Below are positions 26,718-37,700 of a DNA stretch of 63,784 nucleotides, piece after piece (position 1 is the first letter of the stretch; each line of letters opens with the position of its first letter). Source of the DNA: Deltaproteobacteria bacterium (GTDB lineage: Bacteria; Myxococcota_A; Polyangia; Haliangiales; JADYYK01); assembly GCA_020853705.1 (NCBI GenBank), contig JADYYK010000220.1:1-63784 (forward strand), given 5' to 3'. The notes beneath the pieces were generated by a model. That model was not told the origin of the DNA. It was given only the letters and a program-made list of their open reading frames with translations, and searched no databases. The position numbers were made by a program, and so were the translations under genes.

Positions 26718-29700
26718 GTGATGCAAAGCCTCCGCAAGATCATCGTGATGGCCGTCATGGCGGGTGCCTTCGCCGGCGCCGGCTGCGGTGAGGCCGACGA
26801 CGCCAAGACGGTGTTCAACGTGCGCATCGAGGCCGGCGACGCCCCGATGGCCGAGGTGCCGCGCATCGAGCTCGACATCGATCGCATGGGCACGCAGTTC
26901 CTGGTCCCGCTCAGCAACGCCGACGGCAGCGCGCTGACGCTGCCGCTGCTGCGCGAGGTGCGGCTGCCCGACGACCAGCGCGGCGATGTGCTGGTGGTGG
27001 CGCGCGCGCTCGACGGCACCGGCAACGAGATCGCGCGCGGCAGCCAGCGCGCCGAGATCATCCCGGGCGAGACCATCACCATGGTGCTGGTGTTCGGGCT
27101 CGACGAGCCGGCCCCGGTGGCGCGCCTGGTGGCGACCCCGAGCAGCCTCGACTTCGGCACCCTGACGGTGGGCGAGGCCTCGGCCATCACCGACATCGTG
27201 GTGCAGAACACCGGCGGCACACGCAGCGGTGACCTCGCCATCAGCTTTACCGGCGCCGAGCAGGCCTTCGGGCCGGCGCAGCAGCCGCGCTCGACCTGCG
27301 ACAAGGGGCTGGCCCCCGGCCAGAAGTGCGTCATCGGGATGATCTTCGCGCCCACCGTGGCGGGCCCCGCGGCGGCCGAGGTCACCATCGCGGGTGAGCC
27401 GGGCGGCAGCCCCAGGGTGGCGCTGTCGGGCGTCGCGCTCAGCCCGGGCGCGCTGGAGCTGGCGCCCGAGACGCATGACTTCGGAGCGGTGCAGCAGGGC
27501 GTGACGTCAGCCGCCGCGACCTTCACCGTGCACAACGCCGGCGGCTCGCCCACTGGCGTGCCCACGGCGACCCTGAGCGGTGACCACGCCGCCGACTTCG
27601 CCATCGTCGCCTCGGGCAACGACTGCGCGGCGCTGCCCGCGGGCGGCAGCTGCAGCTTCAGCGTGGTGATGACGCCCAGCGCGACCGGCGCCCGCAGCGC
27701 GCTGCTGACCGTGACCGCGACCCCGGGCGGCATGCGCACCGCGACGCTGAGCGGCACCGGCCTGGCACCCGCCGCGCTGGCCATGACGCCGGCGGCGCAG
27801 GACTACGGCACCATCGTGGTCGGCAACCAGTCCGACGCGACCTTCACCGTGCGCAACCCGGGCGGCGTGTCCACCGGCATGCTGGCGACCACCGCGCCCA
27901 CCGGCGAGTTCTCCATCGTCAGCGACGGCTGCGCCGGCATGGTGCTGGCCCCGGCCGGCAGCTGCACCATCACGGTGCGCCTGCGCGCCACCAGCGCGGG
28001 CGCCAAGAGCGGCGCCCTGACCGTGGCCGCGACCCCGGGTGGCAGCGTGCGGTCGACCCTGGCCGGCAGCGCCATCACCCCGGGCGCCCTGTCGATCACG
28101 CCCGCCAGCAACGCCTTCCCGGGGCAGCTGATGGGCAGCACCAGCGCGCCCTTCACCTTCACCGTGCGCAACACCGGCCAGGCCGCCACCGGCGTGCCCG
28201 CGGTCAGCCTGGGCGGCAGCGCCGCCGCGCAGTTCACCATCACCGCCAGCAGCTGCACCGCCGTGCTGGCCGGCAACGCCACCTGCAGCGTCGGGGTCGC
28301 CTTCCGACCCACCGTGCGCGGCGGGCAGACCGCGTCGCTCAGCGTGACCGCGTCACCTGGCGGCACCGCGGCGGCGTCGCTGTCGGGCACCGGCCTCATG
28401 CAGGCGACCCTGGTCGGCAGCGCCACCACGTTCAGTTTCGGCACCGTCGATGTCACCCGCAGCTCGGCGGCGCAGACCCTCACCGTGCGCAACAGCGGCG
28501 ACGTCGCGTCGTCCGCGCTGACCCTGGCCAGCACCGGCAACAGCGGCGACTTCGGCGTCAGCAACGTCAGCTGCACCGGCACCCTGGCGGCCGGCGCCTC
28601 GTGCACCGTGCGCGTGGTCTTCAGCCCCACCGTGGCCGGCGCACGCAGCCTGACCACCACGGTCAGCGCGACCACCGGCGGCAGCGCCCAGGTGGTCTCG
28701 AGCGGCACCGGGCGCGCCCTCAGCGTGCTGACCGTGACCCCGGCGGGCAGCGGCACCGGCACCGTCACCTCGGTGCCGGCCGGCATCAGCTGCGGCGCCG
28801 ACTGCAGCGAGGGCTACGTCTTCGGCACCAGCGTGACCCTGACCGCGGCGGCGTCGCCGAACGCGCGCTTCGGCGGCTGGACCGGCGCCTGCACCGGCAT
28901 GTCCACCTGCACCGTGACCATGAGCGCCGCGCGCGCCGTGACCGCGACCTTCATCCGGCGCTACACCCTGAGCGCGACCGCGCCCAGCGGCGGCAGCATC
29001 ACCGGCGCAGGCCTCGGCTGCGGCACCACGTGCAGCGCCGCGGTCGACTCCGGCGCCACCGTCTCGGTCACCGCCCAGGCCGCCACCGGCTTCACCTTCT
29101 CGCGCTGGACCTCGACGGCGTGCGCGGGGCAGGGCGCCACCTGCAGCTTCACCATGTCGGCCGACACCGGCCCGCTGGCGGCGGCCTTCACGCGCAATCG
29201 CTACACCATCAGCCTGACCACCAGCGGCAACGCCCAGTACACCGTGTCCGGCGGCTCGACCCCGGCCGGCTTCTGGTGCCCGGGCGGCGATCCCAATGAC
29301 TGCTCGGAGACCTACGACTACGGCACCACGGTCACGCTGACCATGAACCCGCAGTTCGCCGCGCAGACGACCATCGCCTGGACCGGCTGCTCGCGGGTGC
29401 CGACGCCGACCACCTGCGAGGTCTTCGTCGACGCGACCAAGACCATCAACGCCGACTTCACCCTGCCGATGTACGGCCTCGGCCTGACCGTCAACGGCAA
29501 CGGCGGCGGCACCGTGACCTCGCCGCTGACCGGCGGCGTGGACTGCCCGGGCGACTGCGACGAGCAGATCATGCACGGCACCTGGGTCCGGCTGGAGGCC
29601 TTCCCCAACGCGGTGTCGACCGTGACCTGGGGCGGCTGCGACTCCGCCAACGGCAACAATTGCTACATCTACTCGATGGATCGGGGCCGGTCGATCACAG

Positions 29701-29984
29701 CAACCTTCAGCACCGGCCCGATTCACGTCGCGGTGATGACCTCGTATGGCGGCAACGGGCGTATCACCTCGAACCCGAGCGGGATCTGCTGTGGGTCGGG
29801 CTGCTTCTTCCAGTTCTGCGACGCCAACTTCTTGCCCGGCACCAACGTGGTGCTGAGCCAGACCACGACCGCCGGCTACTTCTCGAGCTGGGAGTTCTGC
29901 AGCTCGCAGTCGGGCGGCAACTGCAACGTCACCACCGGCACCTTCACTCGCACGATCAACGCGCATTTCAGCAACCTTCGCTGA
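26718..29984 (+). CDS. ASH-repeat lipoprotein, array member 1
   Basis: 1088 residues. The lipobox is at GAGC (Cys22), followed by EADD and the array-specific N-terminal domain (~25-130; KTVFNVRI, REVRLPDDQ, IIPGETITMVL). Five ASH/choice-of-anchor-D-like immunoglobulin repeats of about 105 aa run from ~139 to ~665; each begins LxxxPxxxDFGTxxxG and continues FTVxNxGG. Then come about five beta repeats with paired cysteines (ISCGADC, then FGGWTGAC, then TCTVTMS). The protein should sit on the outer membrane or cell surface; a binding or adhesive role is inferred from domain type. Only 12 bases separate it from the next paralogue, so they share a transcript. Confidence 0.85.
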   Translation: MMQSLRKIIVMAVMAGAFAGAGCGEADDAKTVFNVRIEAGDAPMAEVPRIELDIDRMGTQFLVPLSNADGSALTLPLLREVRLPDDQRGDVLVVARALDGTGNEIARGSQRAEIIPGETITMVLVFGLDEPAPVARLVATPSSLDFGTLTVGEASAITDIVVQNTGGTRSGDLAISFTGAEQAFGPAQQPRSTCDKGLAPGQKCVIGMIFAPTVAGPAAAEVTIAGEPGGSPRVALSGVALSPGALELAPETHDFGAVQQGVTSAAATFTVHNAGGSPTGVPTATLSGDHAADFAIVASGNDCAALPAGGSCSFSVVMTPSATGARSALLTVTATPGGMRTATLSGTGLAPAALAMTPAAQDYGTIVVGNQSDATFTVRNPGGVSTGMLATTAPTGEFSIVSDGCAGMVLAPAGSCTITVRLRATSAGAKSGALTVAATPGGSVRSTLAGSAITPGALSITPASNAFPGQLMGSTSAPFTFTVRNTGQAATGVPAVSLGGSAAAQFTITASSCTAVLAGNATCSVGVAFRPTVRGGQTASLSVTASPGGTAAASLSGTGLMQATLVGSATTFSFGTVDVTRSSAAQTLTVRNSGDVASSALTLASTGNSGDFGVSNVSCTGTLAAGASCTVRVVFSPTVAGARSLTTTVSATTGGSAQVVSSGTGRALSVLTVTPAGSGTGTVTSVPAGISCGADCSEGYVFGTSVTLTAAASPNARFGGWTGACTGMSTCTVTMSAARAVTATFIRRYTLSATAPSGGSITGAGLGCGTTCSAAVDSGATVSVTAQAATGFTFSRWTSTACAGQGATCSFTMSADTGPLAAAFTRNRYTISLTTSGNAQYTVSGGSTPAGFWCPGGDPNDCSETYDYGTTVTLTMNPQFAAQTTIAWTGCSRVPTPTTCEVFVDATKTINADFTLPMYGLGLTVNGNGGGTVTSPLTGGVDCPGDCDEQIMHGTWVRLEAFPNAVSTVTWGGCDSANGNNCYIYSMDRGRSITATFSTGPIHVAVMTSYGGNGRITSNPSGICCGSGCFFQFCDANFLPGTNVVLSQTTTAGYFSSWEFCSSQSGGNCNVTTGTFTRTINAHFSNLR

Positions 29985-29996
29985 GGAAGACCCACC

Positions 29997-32900
29997 ATGT
30001 TTCGCAAGCTGCTCGCGCTCGCCACCGCCGCTCTGTGCACCGCCCTGTTCGTCACCGGCTGCGGTGAAGGCGACGACGTCAAGACCGTCTTCTTCGTCCG
30101 CATCGAGCGTGGCAACGCCCCCGGCGCCATCCACCGCATCGACCTCGAGGTCAACCGCAACGGCGCCACCTTCATGGTGCCGCTCGAGAACGCCGACAAG
30201 TCGGAGCTCGCGCTGCCCATCACGCGCGAGGTCAAGCTGCCCGACGATCAGAGCGGCGCGGTCATCGTCACCGCGCACGCCATCGACGCGGCCATGAGCG
30301 ACGTGGGCACCGCGAGGACCCCCGGCACCATCGTGCCCGGCGAGACCATCACGCTGGTGCTGGAGTTCGGCGTCGACAAGACCATGCTCGATGGCGGTGT
30401 GCCGCCCGACGCCGAGGTCGACGCGGAGATCCTCAGCGAGGCGCAGCTGACGGTGACGCCGACCACGCGCGACTTCGGCAGCGCCGTGCTGGGCACCTCC
30501 AGCGCGGCCACCGTGTTCACGGTACAGAACAGCGGTCAGCGCGCCACCGGGCCGCTGATGCTGGCGCTCACCGGGGCGTCGGCGTCGTCGTTCGCCATCG
30601 AGGCCGGCTCGAACTGTGTCGGCGCCAGCCTGGCCGGCGGCGCCAGCTGCACCGCGTCGGTCATCTTCACCCCGGGCGCCGCGGGCCCCGCCAGCGCGGC
30701 CCTCGAGATCACCGGCACCCCGGGCGGCACCGCGACCGTGATGCTGGCCGGCAGCGGCCTGCGCCCGGGCGAGATCTCCATCAGCCCGCTGACCGCCAAC
30801 CTGGGCAGCACCGTGCTGAACCAGATGAGCGCGGTGCGCAGCTTCACCGTCGAGAACATGGGTGAGGCCGCCACCGGGGCGCTGACCGCGACCCTGGGCG
30901 GCAGCGACGCCGGCCAGTTCGCCATCGCGCAGAACGGCTGCACCACCCTGGCCGCGCGCGCCACCTGCACCATCGACGTGCGCCTGCTGCCGACCAGCAC
31001 CGGCTCCAAGAGCGCCACCCTGACCGTCACCGGCACCCCGGGCGGCTCCGCCGTGGCCCAGCTGTCGGGCGTCGGCCTGGCCATCCCCGCGCTGTCGATC
31101 GCGCCGACCACGCAGAACCTCGGCACCGTGGTCCAGGGCAACCAGGCCAGCGTGACCTTCTCGGTCGCCAACGCCGGCGGCGCGGCCACCGGCAGCCTCA
31201 CCACCACGCTGAGCGGCACCGCCGCCAGCGAGTACGCCCTGGTCACGAACGGCTGCGCCGGCAGCCCGCTCGCCGCGGGCGCCAGCTGCAGCGTGACCGT
31301 GCGCCTGACCGCGGCCACCCTGGGCGCGCGTCCGGTGACCCTGACCGTGGCCGCCACCCCGGGCGGCTCGGCGATCGCCAACGTCACCGCCAACGTCGTG
31401 CTGCAGGGCGCCCTGCGCGTGACCCCGGGCAGCGCCAGCTTCGGCAGCGTGCTGCTGGGCCAGGACAGCGCGGTGCAGAGCTTCACGGTGTCGAACACCG
31501 GCGGCGTCAACACCACCACGCCGACGGCGGTGCTGAGCGGCAGCGCCGCGGGCGACTTCCGCATCGCCTCCAACACCTGCACCGGCCCGGTGACCCCGAC
31601 CGGCACCTGCACCATCACCGTGGTCATGCGTCCCAGCCTGGCGGGCGGCCGCGCGGCGTCGCTGGATCTCAGCGCCACCACCGGGGGCAACACCGCGGCG
31701 TCGCTGAGCGGCACCGGCCTGAACCCCGCGCTGCTGGTCGGTGACGCCACCATGAACGCCTTCGGCACCGTCGATGTCACCCAGCAGAGCAGCGTCTTCA
31801 CCTGGACCGTGCGCAACACCGGCGACGTCGCCACCAGCGCGCTCAGCTTCGCGGTCACCGGCGACGCCAGCCAGTTCACCGTGGTCAACATGTGCACCGG
31901 CACCCTGGCCGCGGGCGGCAGCTGCACCATCACGGTGCGCTTCGTGCCGACCGCCGCCGGCAACGCCGCCATCAGCGTCAACCTGTCCGCGGCGACCGGG
32001 GGCAGCGTCGCCCTGGCCGCCACCGGCACCGGCCGCGCCCTGCTGCGCCTGATCGTCAACAAGGCCGGCACCGGCACCGGCACCGTGACCGCGACCGGCA
32101 TCAACTGCGGCGCCGACTGCTTCGAGGACTATCTCTACAACACCCCGGTCACGCTGGCGGCCGCCCCCACCGCGGGCTCGGCGACCTTCGGCGGCTGGAG
32201 CGGCGCGTGCACCGGCACCGGCGCCTGCGCGGTCACCATGTCGGTGGCGCGCACCGTGACCGCGACCTTCGTCCTCAACCGCTATGCGCTCAACGTGACC
32301 GCGCCGTCGAACGGCAGCATCGCCACCGTGGGCAGCGCCCTGATCGCCTGCCCGGGCGACTGCACCGAGACCTACGACCACGGCACCAGCGTGGTGCTGC
32401 GCGCGACCCCGGTGACCGGCTACGCCTTCGGCAGCTGGGGCGGCGCCTGCGCCGGCCAGACCGGTGACTGCACCGTGGCCATGACGGCCGTGCGCACGGT
32501 TTCGGCGAGCTTCACCATCACCCAGCGCGATCTCAGGCTGACGAGCGGCGCCAACGGCACTACCTCCATCAGCCCGGTCGGCACCTCGTGCGGCGCCGGC
32601 TGTTCGCGCCATAACTATGGCACCGTGGTCACCGTCACCGCCGCGCCCAGCCCCGGCTATGTCGCCGCCTTCACCGGCTGCACCCCGACCTCGGCCACCA
32701 CCTGCACCGTGGCGATGACCGCCGACCAGAGCGTGGCCGTCAGCTACACCATCACGCAGCGCGACCTCACGCTGACGAGCGGCGCCAACGGCAGCGCCAC
32801 CATCAGCCCGGCCGGCACCTCGTGCGGCGCCGGCTGTTCGCGCCACGACTACGGCACCGTGGTCACCGTCACCGCCGCGCCCAACGCCGGCTACGTCGCC

Positions 32901-34751
32901 GCCTTCACCGGCTGCACCCCGACCTCGGCCACCACCTGCACCGTGGCGATGACCGCCAACCAGAGCGTCAGCGTCAGCTACACCATCACGCAGCGCGACC
33001 TCCGGCTGACCAGCACCGGCAGCGGCACCACCACCATCAGCCCGACCGGCACCTCGTGCGGCGCTGGCTGCTCGCGCCACGACTATGGCACCGTGGTCAC
33101 CATCACCGCGGCGCCCAGCACGGGCTACACGCACAGCTTCAGCGGCTGCACCGTGGTCACGCCGACCACCTGCACGGTGGCGATGACCGCTGATCGCAGC
33201 GCCAGCGTCAGCTACACCATCACCACCCGCGACCTCACCGTGACCAGCAGTGGCAGCGGCATCACCACCGTCAACCCTACCGGTGCTTCATGCGGCACCA
33301 ACTGCTCGCGCCACAACTATGACACCCCGGTCACCATCACCGCGGCGCCCAGCCCCGGCTACACCCACACGTTCGGCGGCGCCTGCACCGGCGTCACCGC
33401 GACCACCTGCAACCTGCGCATGACCTCCGACCAGAGCGTCACCGTCACCTACACGATCACCACGCGCGACCTCCTCCTCACCAGCAGCGCCAGCGGCGGC
33501 GTCACCAGCGTCAACCCGACTGGCACCGCGTGCGGCACCGGCTGCAGGCGCTACAACTACGGCACCGCGGTCACCATCACGGCGGCGCCGTCGGCCAACT
33601 ACCAGTACACCTTCGGGGGCGCCTGCAGCGGCAGCGGCACCACCACGGGCACCTGCAACCTGACGCTGAACTCCATCCCCGCCGTCAACACCAGCGTCAC
33701 CGTCAGCTACTCCCTGATCCCCCGCACCCTGACCGTGACCGCGGGCACCGGCGGCAGCGTCTCGGTGAGCCCGAGCGGCACCGCCAACTGCGGCGCCAAC
33801 TGCCAGAGCTACCCCCACGGCAGCTCGGTGACCATCACCGCGACGCCGTCGCTCGGCTACGTCGTCTCGGGCTGGACCGGCGCCTGCGCCAACTCGATCA
33901 ACACCTGCACCCTGACCATGAACTCGAACCTGACCACCGCGGTCAGCTTCGCGGTGCAGACCACCACGCTGACCATCGCGCCGCCGTCGGTCGGCTCCAT
34001 CAGCGGCCCCGGCTTCACCTGCACGCCGAACAACACCAGCTGCGTCTACAGCTTCGGCTACTTCGACCAGATCACCATCAGCGCCAACGCTCCGGCCAGC
34101 CATGAGGCCTACAAGTGGGGCGGCGACTGCGGCGCCTTCGGCGGCGCGGTCAACTGCAACCTCAACATGACCGCGAACCGGAGCGCGGCGCACTCGTTCA
34201 TCCCCAAGTTCATCCTGCGCGTCAGCGCACCCCAGGGCGGCGGCACCCCGAGCGCCAGCACCGGCGTCTCGTGCGGCACCGGCTGCTACTACATCCCGCG
34301 CTCCGATCCCCGGGTCACCATCTCGGCCAACCCGGATCCCTGGGATCAGGACTTCGTGACCTGGCGCGGCGACGTGGTCAGCTCGAACGAGAGCGTCGCG
34401 CTCACCCTGACCCAGGACACCACCGCCGAGGCCTACTACACGCAGGCGCCCTCGGTGACCCTGAACCTGAACGCCGGCCAGGTCGCGGGCGTGAACCTCT
34501 ATGACACCACGCGCAAGCGCACCCTGTGCCAGAGCGCGACCGGCGCCAACACCTCGTGCGTGGCCTACTTCCCGCGTCGCATCACCTTCTATCACGTGGT
34601 GGCGCGGCCCAATAACCGCTGGGTCAACTGGGACTTCGGCGGCTTCACGCCGCCCCGCGGCACCGACGCCAACGGCGAGCCGTACATCGACATCTACCCG
34701 GCCCAGCTGGTGACCGGGAACCGCTACAACGTGTACGCGGGCTTCCGGTAG
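29997..34751 (+). CDS. ASH-repeat lipoprotein, array member 2 (largest)
   Basis: 1584 residues, the longest of the four. Lipobox VTGC (Cys22), then EGDDVKTVFFVRI and the shared N-terminal domain ending IVPGETITLVLEFG. A short Asp-rich linker (~130-145) is followed by five ASH repeats to about 680, then ten or eleven cysteine-paired beta repeats. Five consecutive units, each opening with [QT]RDL and containing a CGAGCSRH-type pair, are nearly identical and form a DNA-level tandem repeat. The C-terminus ends in NVYAGFR. Ribosome site GGAAG lies nine bases upstream of the start. The extra repeats probably lengthen the surface stalk. Confidence 0.85.
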   Translation: MFRKLLALATAALCTALFVTGCGEGDDVKTVFFVRIERGNAPGAIHRIDLEVNRNGATFMVPLENADKSELALPITREVKLPDDQSGAVIVTAHAIDAAMSDVGTARTPGTIVPGETITLVLEFGVDKTMLDGGVPPDAEVDAEILSEAQLTVTPTTRDFGSAVLGTSSAATVFTVQNSGQRATGPLMLALTGASASSFAIEAGSNCVGASLAGGASCTASVIFTPGAAGPASAALEITGTPGGTATVMLAGSGLRPGEISISPLTANLGSTVLNQMSAVRSFTVENMGEAATGALTATLGGSDAGQFAIAQNGCTTLAARATCTIDVRLLPTSTGSKSATLTVTGTPGGSAVAQLSGVGLAIPALSIAPTTQNLGTVVQGNQASVTFSVANAGGAATGSLTTTLSGTAASEYALVTNGCAGSPLAAGASCSVTVRLTAATLGARPVTLTVAATPGGSAIANVTANVVLQGALRVTPGSASFGSVLLGQDSAVQSFTVSNTGGVNTTTPTAVLSGSAAGDFRIASNTCTGPVTPTGTCTITVVMRPSLAGGRAASLDLSATTGGNTAASLSGTGLNPALLVGDATMNAFGTVDVTQQSSVFTWTVRNTGDVATSALSFAVTGDASQFTVVNMCTGTLAAGGSCTITVRFVPTAAGNAAISVNLSAATGGSVALAATGTGRALLRLIVNKAGTGTGTVTATGINCGADCFEDYLYNTPVTLAAAPTAGSATFGGWSGACTGTGACAVTMSVARTVTATFVLNRYALNVTAPSNGSIATVGSALIACPGDCTETYDHGTSVVLRATPVTGYAFGSWGGACAGQTGDCTVAMTAVRTVSASFTITQRDLRLTSGANGTTSISPVGTSCGAGCSRHNYGTVVTVTAAPSPGYVAAFTGCTPTSATTCTVAMTADQSVAVSYTITQRDLTLTSGANGSATISPAGTSCGAGCSRHDYGTVVTVTAAPNAGYVAAFTGCTPTSATTCTVAMTANQSVSVSYTITQRDLRLTSTGSGTTTISPTGTSCGAGCSRHDYGTVVTITAAPSTGYTHSFSGCTVVTPTTCTVAMTADRSASVSYTITTRDLTVTSSGSGITTVNPTGASCGTNCSRHNYDTPVTITAAPSPGYTHTFGGACTGVTATTCNLRMTSDQSVTVTYTITTRDLLLTSSASGGVTSVNPTGTACGTGCRRYNYGTAVTITAAPSANYQYTFGGACSGSGTTTGTCNLTLNSIPAVNTSVTVSYSLIPRTLTVTAGTGGSVSVSPSGTANCGANCQSYPHGSSVTITATPSLGYVVSGWTGACANSINTCTLTMNSNLTTAVSFAVQTTTLTIAPPSVGSISGPGFTCTPNNTSCVYSFGYFDQITISANAPASHEAYKWGGDCGAFGGAVNCNLNMTANRSAAHSFIPKFILRVSAPQGGGTPSASTGVSCGTGCYYIPRSDPRVTISANPDPWDQDFVTWRGDVVSSNESVALTLTQDTTAEAYYTQAPSVTLNLNAGQVAGVNLYDTTRKRTLCQSATGANTSCVAYFPRRITFYHVVARPNNRWVNWDFGGFTPPRGTDANGEPYIDIYPAQLVTGNRYNVYAGFR
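32527..33714 (+). repeat. Five-unit 234-bp tandem repeat in coding sequence
   Basis: Units begin at 32527, 32761, 32995, 33229 and 33466, giving periods of 234, 234, 234 and 237 bases (78-79 codons). Units 1 and 2 are almost identical at the DNA level, and similarity declines along the array. Each unit encodes one beta repeat with four cysteines. Confidence 0.85.
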
Positions 34752-34789
34752 CCGGGGGCCGCATATGGCAAGGTGAACCTGGAGGTTTC

Positions 34790-37700
34790 ATGCGCAAGAT
34801 CTGGGTGGTGTGCCTGCTCCTGGCAGGGTTGGCTTCGGGCTGTGGTGAAGGTGGCGACACCAAGACCATCTTCTTCGTGCGCATCCTGCAGGGCACCGCG
34901 CCCGACGGCATCACCCGCATCGACCTCGAAGTGCAGAAGGACGCCACCACCTTCATGGTGCCGCTGGAGGCCACCGGCGGCGGCGCGCTGACCCTGCCCA
35001 TCACGCGCGAGGTCAAGCTGCCCGACGACCAGAGCGGCGCCGTCATCGTGACCGCGACCGCGCGCAACGCCGCCGGCGACAACGTCGGCGTCGGCCGCGC
35101 CCCCGCCACCATCGTCCCCGGCGAGACCATCACCCTCGAGCTGGAGTTCGGCAAGGACCTCACCCTGACCGACGGCGGCCTGCCCGACGGCGAGGTGCCC
35201 ACCGAGGCCCAGCTCAGCATCACCCCGACCGACACCGACTATGGCCCGGTCGTCCTGGGCCAGACCCGCAGCGTCACCTTCACGGTCCAGAACAGCGGTC
35301 AGCAGTCGAGCGGCCTGGTCAACCTTGCCGTGGGCGGCCGCGACCAGGCGAACTTCAGCATCACCGCGGGCTCGAACTGTATCGGCGCCTCGCTGTCCCC
35401 GGGCGCCAGCTGCAGCGTCGACGTCGTCTTCAACCCCTCCGCGGTGGGTGTCAGCATGGGCAGCGTCAGCGCCAGCGCGACCCCGGGCGGCACCGCGACC
35501 GCGCTGCTGACCGGGACGGCGGCGTTCGGGGACTCCATCATGATCGCGCCGACGACCCGCGATTTCGGCGCCGTCGTGCTCGGCTCCAGCAGCGCGGCGA
35601 CGACCTTCACGATCACCAACACCGGCGGCACTGCGACCCCGGCGCTGACCACCGCGATCTCCGGCACCAACGCGGCCGACTTCGTCCGCGGCACCGACAC
35701 CTGTGCCGGCGCCATGGTGGGCCCGGGGCTGACCTGCACCATCGCGGTCACCTTCACCCCGGGCAGCAGCGGCGCGCGCAGCGCGGCCCTGACCGTGACC
35801 TCGACCGCCGGCCCCGCCGCGGTCAGCTTGACCGGCACCGGCCTCAGCCAGGCCGCACTCACCATCACACCGGCGACCCAGGCGCTGGGTAACGTGGTGC
35901 AGAACACCACCGCCAGCACCACCTTCACGGTGCGCAACACGGGAGGCACCGCCACCGGCGCCCTCAGCGTCGTGCGCAGCGGCGCCAGCGCCGCCGAGAC
36001 CAGCACCAGCGGCTGCACCGCCGCGCTGGCCGCCGGCGCCAGCTGCACCCTGACCGCCACCCTGACCCCGACCACCCTCGGCGCCAAGAGCACCACCATC
36101 ACCGTGATGGGCACCCCGGGCGGCAGCGCGGTGGCCACGCTGACGGCCACCGCGGTCGCCCCCGGCGCCCTCACCGTGACGCCGACCAGCGCCAACTTCG
36201 GCGCGCTGCTGCTGAACACGGACTCCGGCGCGCAGAGCTTCACGGTGCGCAACACCGGCGGCGCCCCCACCGGCGTGCCCACCGCCAGCCTGACCGGCAG
36301 CGCCGCGGGCGACTACCGCTTCAGCGCCAACGGCTGCACCGCCGCGCTGGCCCCCAACGCCACCTGCACCGTCAGCATCATCTTCCGCCCCAGCCTCGCG
36401 GGCGGTCGCGGCGCCGCCTTCGAGATCACCGCCAGCCCGGGCGGCCTGGCCTCGGCCTCGCTGTCGGGCACCGGGCAGCGCCCCGCCGCGCTGTCGGCCT
36501 CGGCCACCACGCAGCCGTTCGGCACCATCGACGTCGGCAGCGCGAGCTCGCCGTTCACCTGGACCATCAGCAACACCGGTGACGTCGCCTCGGGTGTGCC
36601 CACGCTGACGCCGACCGGCGCCACCACGCAGTACACCATCACCAACAACTGCACCGCCGCGATCGGCGCCGGCTCGAGCTGCACCGTCGTGGTCACCTTC
36701 CGGCCCACCACCGGTGGCACGGCCAACCTGTCGCTCAGCCTGACCGCGTCCCCGGGCGGCACCGTGGCCCTCAGCGCGACCGGCACCGGCCGCCCGCTGT
36801 CGCTGCTCACCGTCACCGTCAACGGCAATGGCGCCGGCACCGTGACCTCCAGCCCGGTCGGGATCAACTGCTCCAGCGGCACCTGCACGCAGAGCTACGT
36901 CGCCACCACCACGGTGACGCTGTCGGCCAACCCCAACACCACGACCTCGGTGTTCTCGGGCTGGATGGGCGATTGCACCGGCACCGGCTCATGCATGGTG
37001 TCGATGGCCGCCGCGCGCAACGTGACCGCGACCTACACCCTGCGGCGCTACACCTTGAGCGTGACGCCCGCGCCCACCGCGCCCAGCAGCGTGGCCACCT
37101 TCGGCAGCGCGGGGATCGCGTGTCCGGGCGACTGCACGCAGGGCTATGACCATGGCAGCGCGGTGGTCCTGCGCGCCGCCCCGGGCGCCGACCGCACCTT
37201 CACCGGCTGGGGCTACGCTGGCTGTCCGGGCACCGGCGACTGCAACCTGACCATGACCGGCAACGTCACCCTGGCGCCGACCTTCACGCTGACGCCGTAC
37301 CCGGTCGCCGTCACCATCAACGGCGGCCCCGGCGGCGTCCTGGTGACCTCGTCACCGGGCGGGATCTCGTGCGCGCCCACCTGCAGCGCGAACTTCCCGT
37401 ACAGCTCCAGCGTGACCCTGACCCCGACCGGGGCCAGCGGCTACCGCATGGTGTGGGGCACTGGCCCGTGCGCGGGCTCGACCGGCGCCTGCACCTTCGC
37501 GGTGCCCAGCGGCGGCACCAGCGCGCGCGCCGACTACATCGAGCAGCGCACCGTCACCGTGACGCCGCTGGGTGGTGGCGCCAGCGCGGTGGCCTACCTC
37601 GATGGCAGCCCGTGCGCGGGCAGCTGCGTCGCCACCTACGATGTCGGCGCCAGCGTGCGCGTGGATGGCGAGGCCGACCTCGTCAATGCGCGCTACCAGG

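Noticed and set aside
28353..33134. Very long minus-strand open frame (about 1590 codons) opposite array members 1 and 2
   Set aside because: Composition is Gly-Ala-Arg-His-rich and merely mirrors the plus-strand repeats. The plus strand has lipoboxes, domains and ribosome sites.
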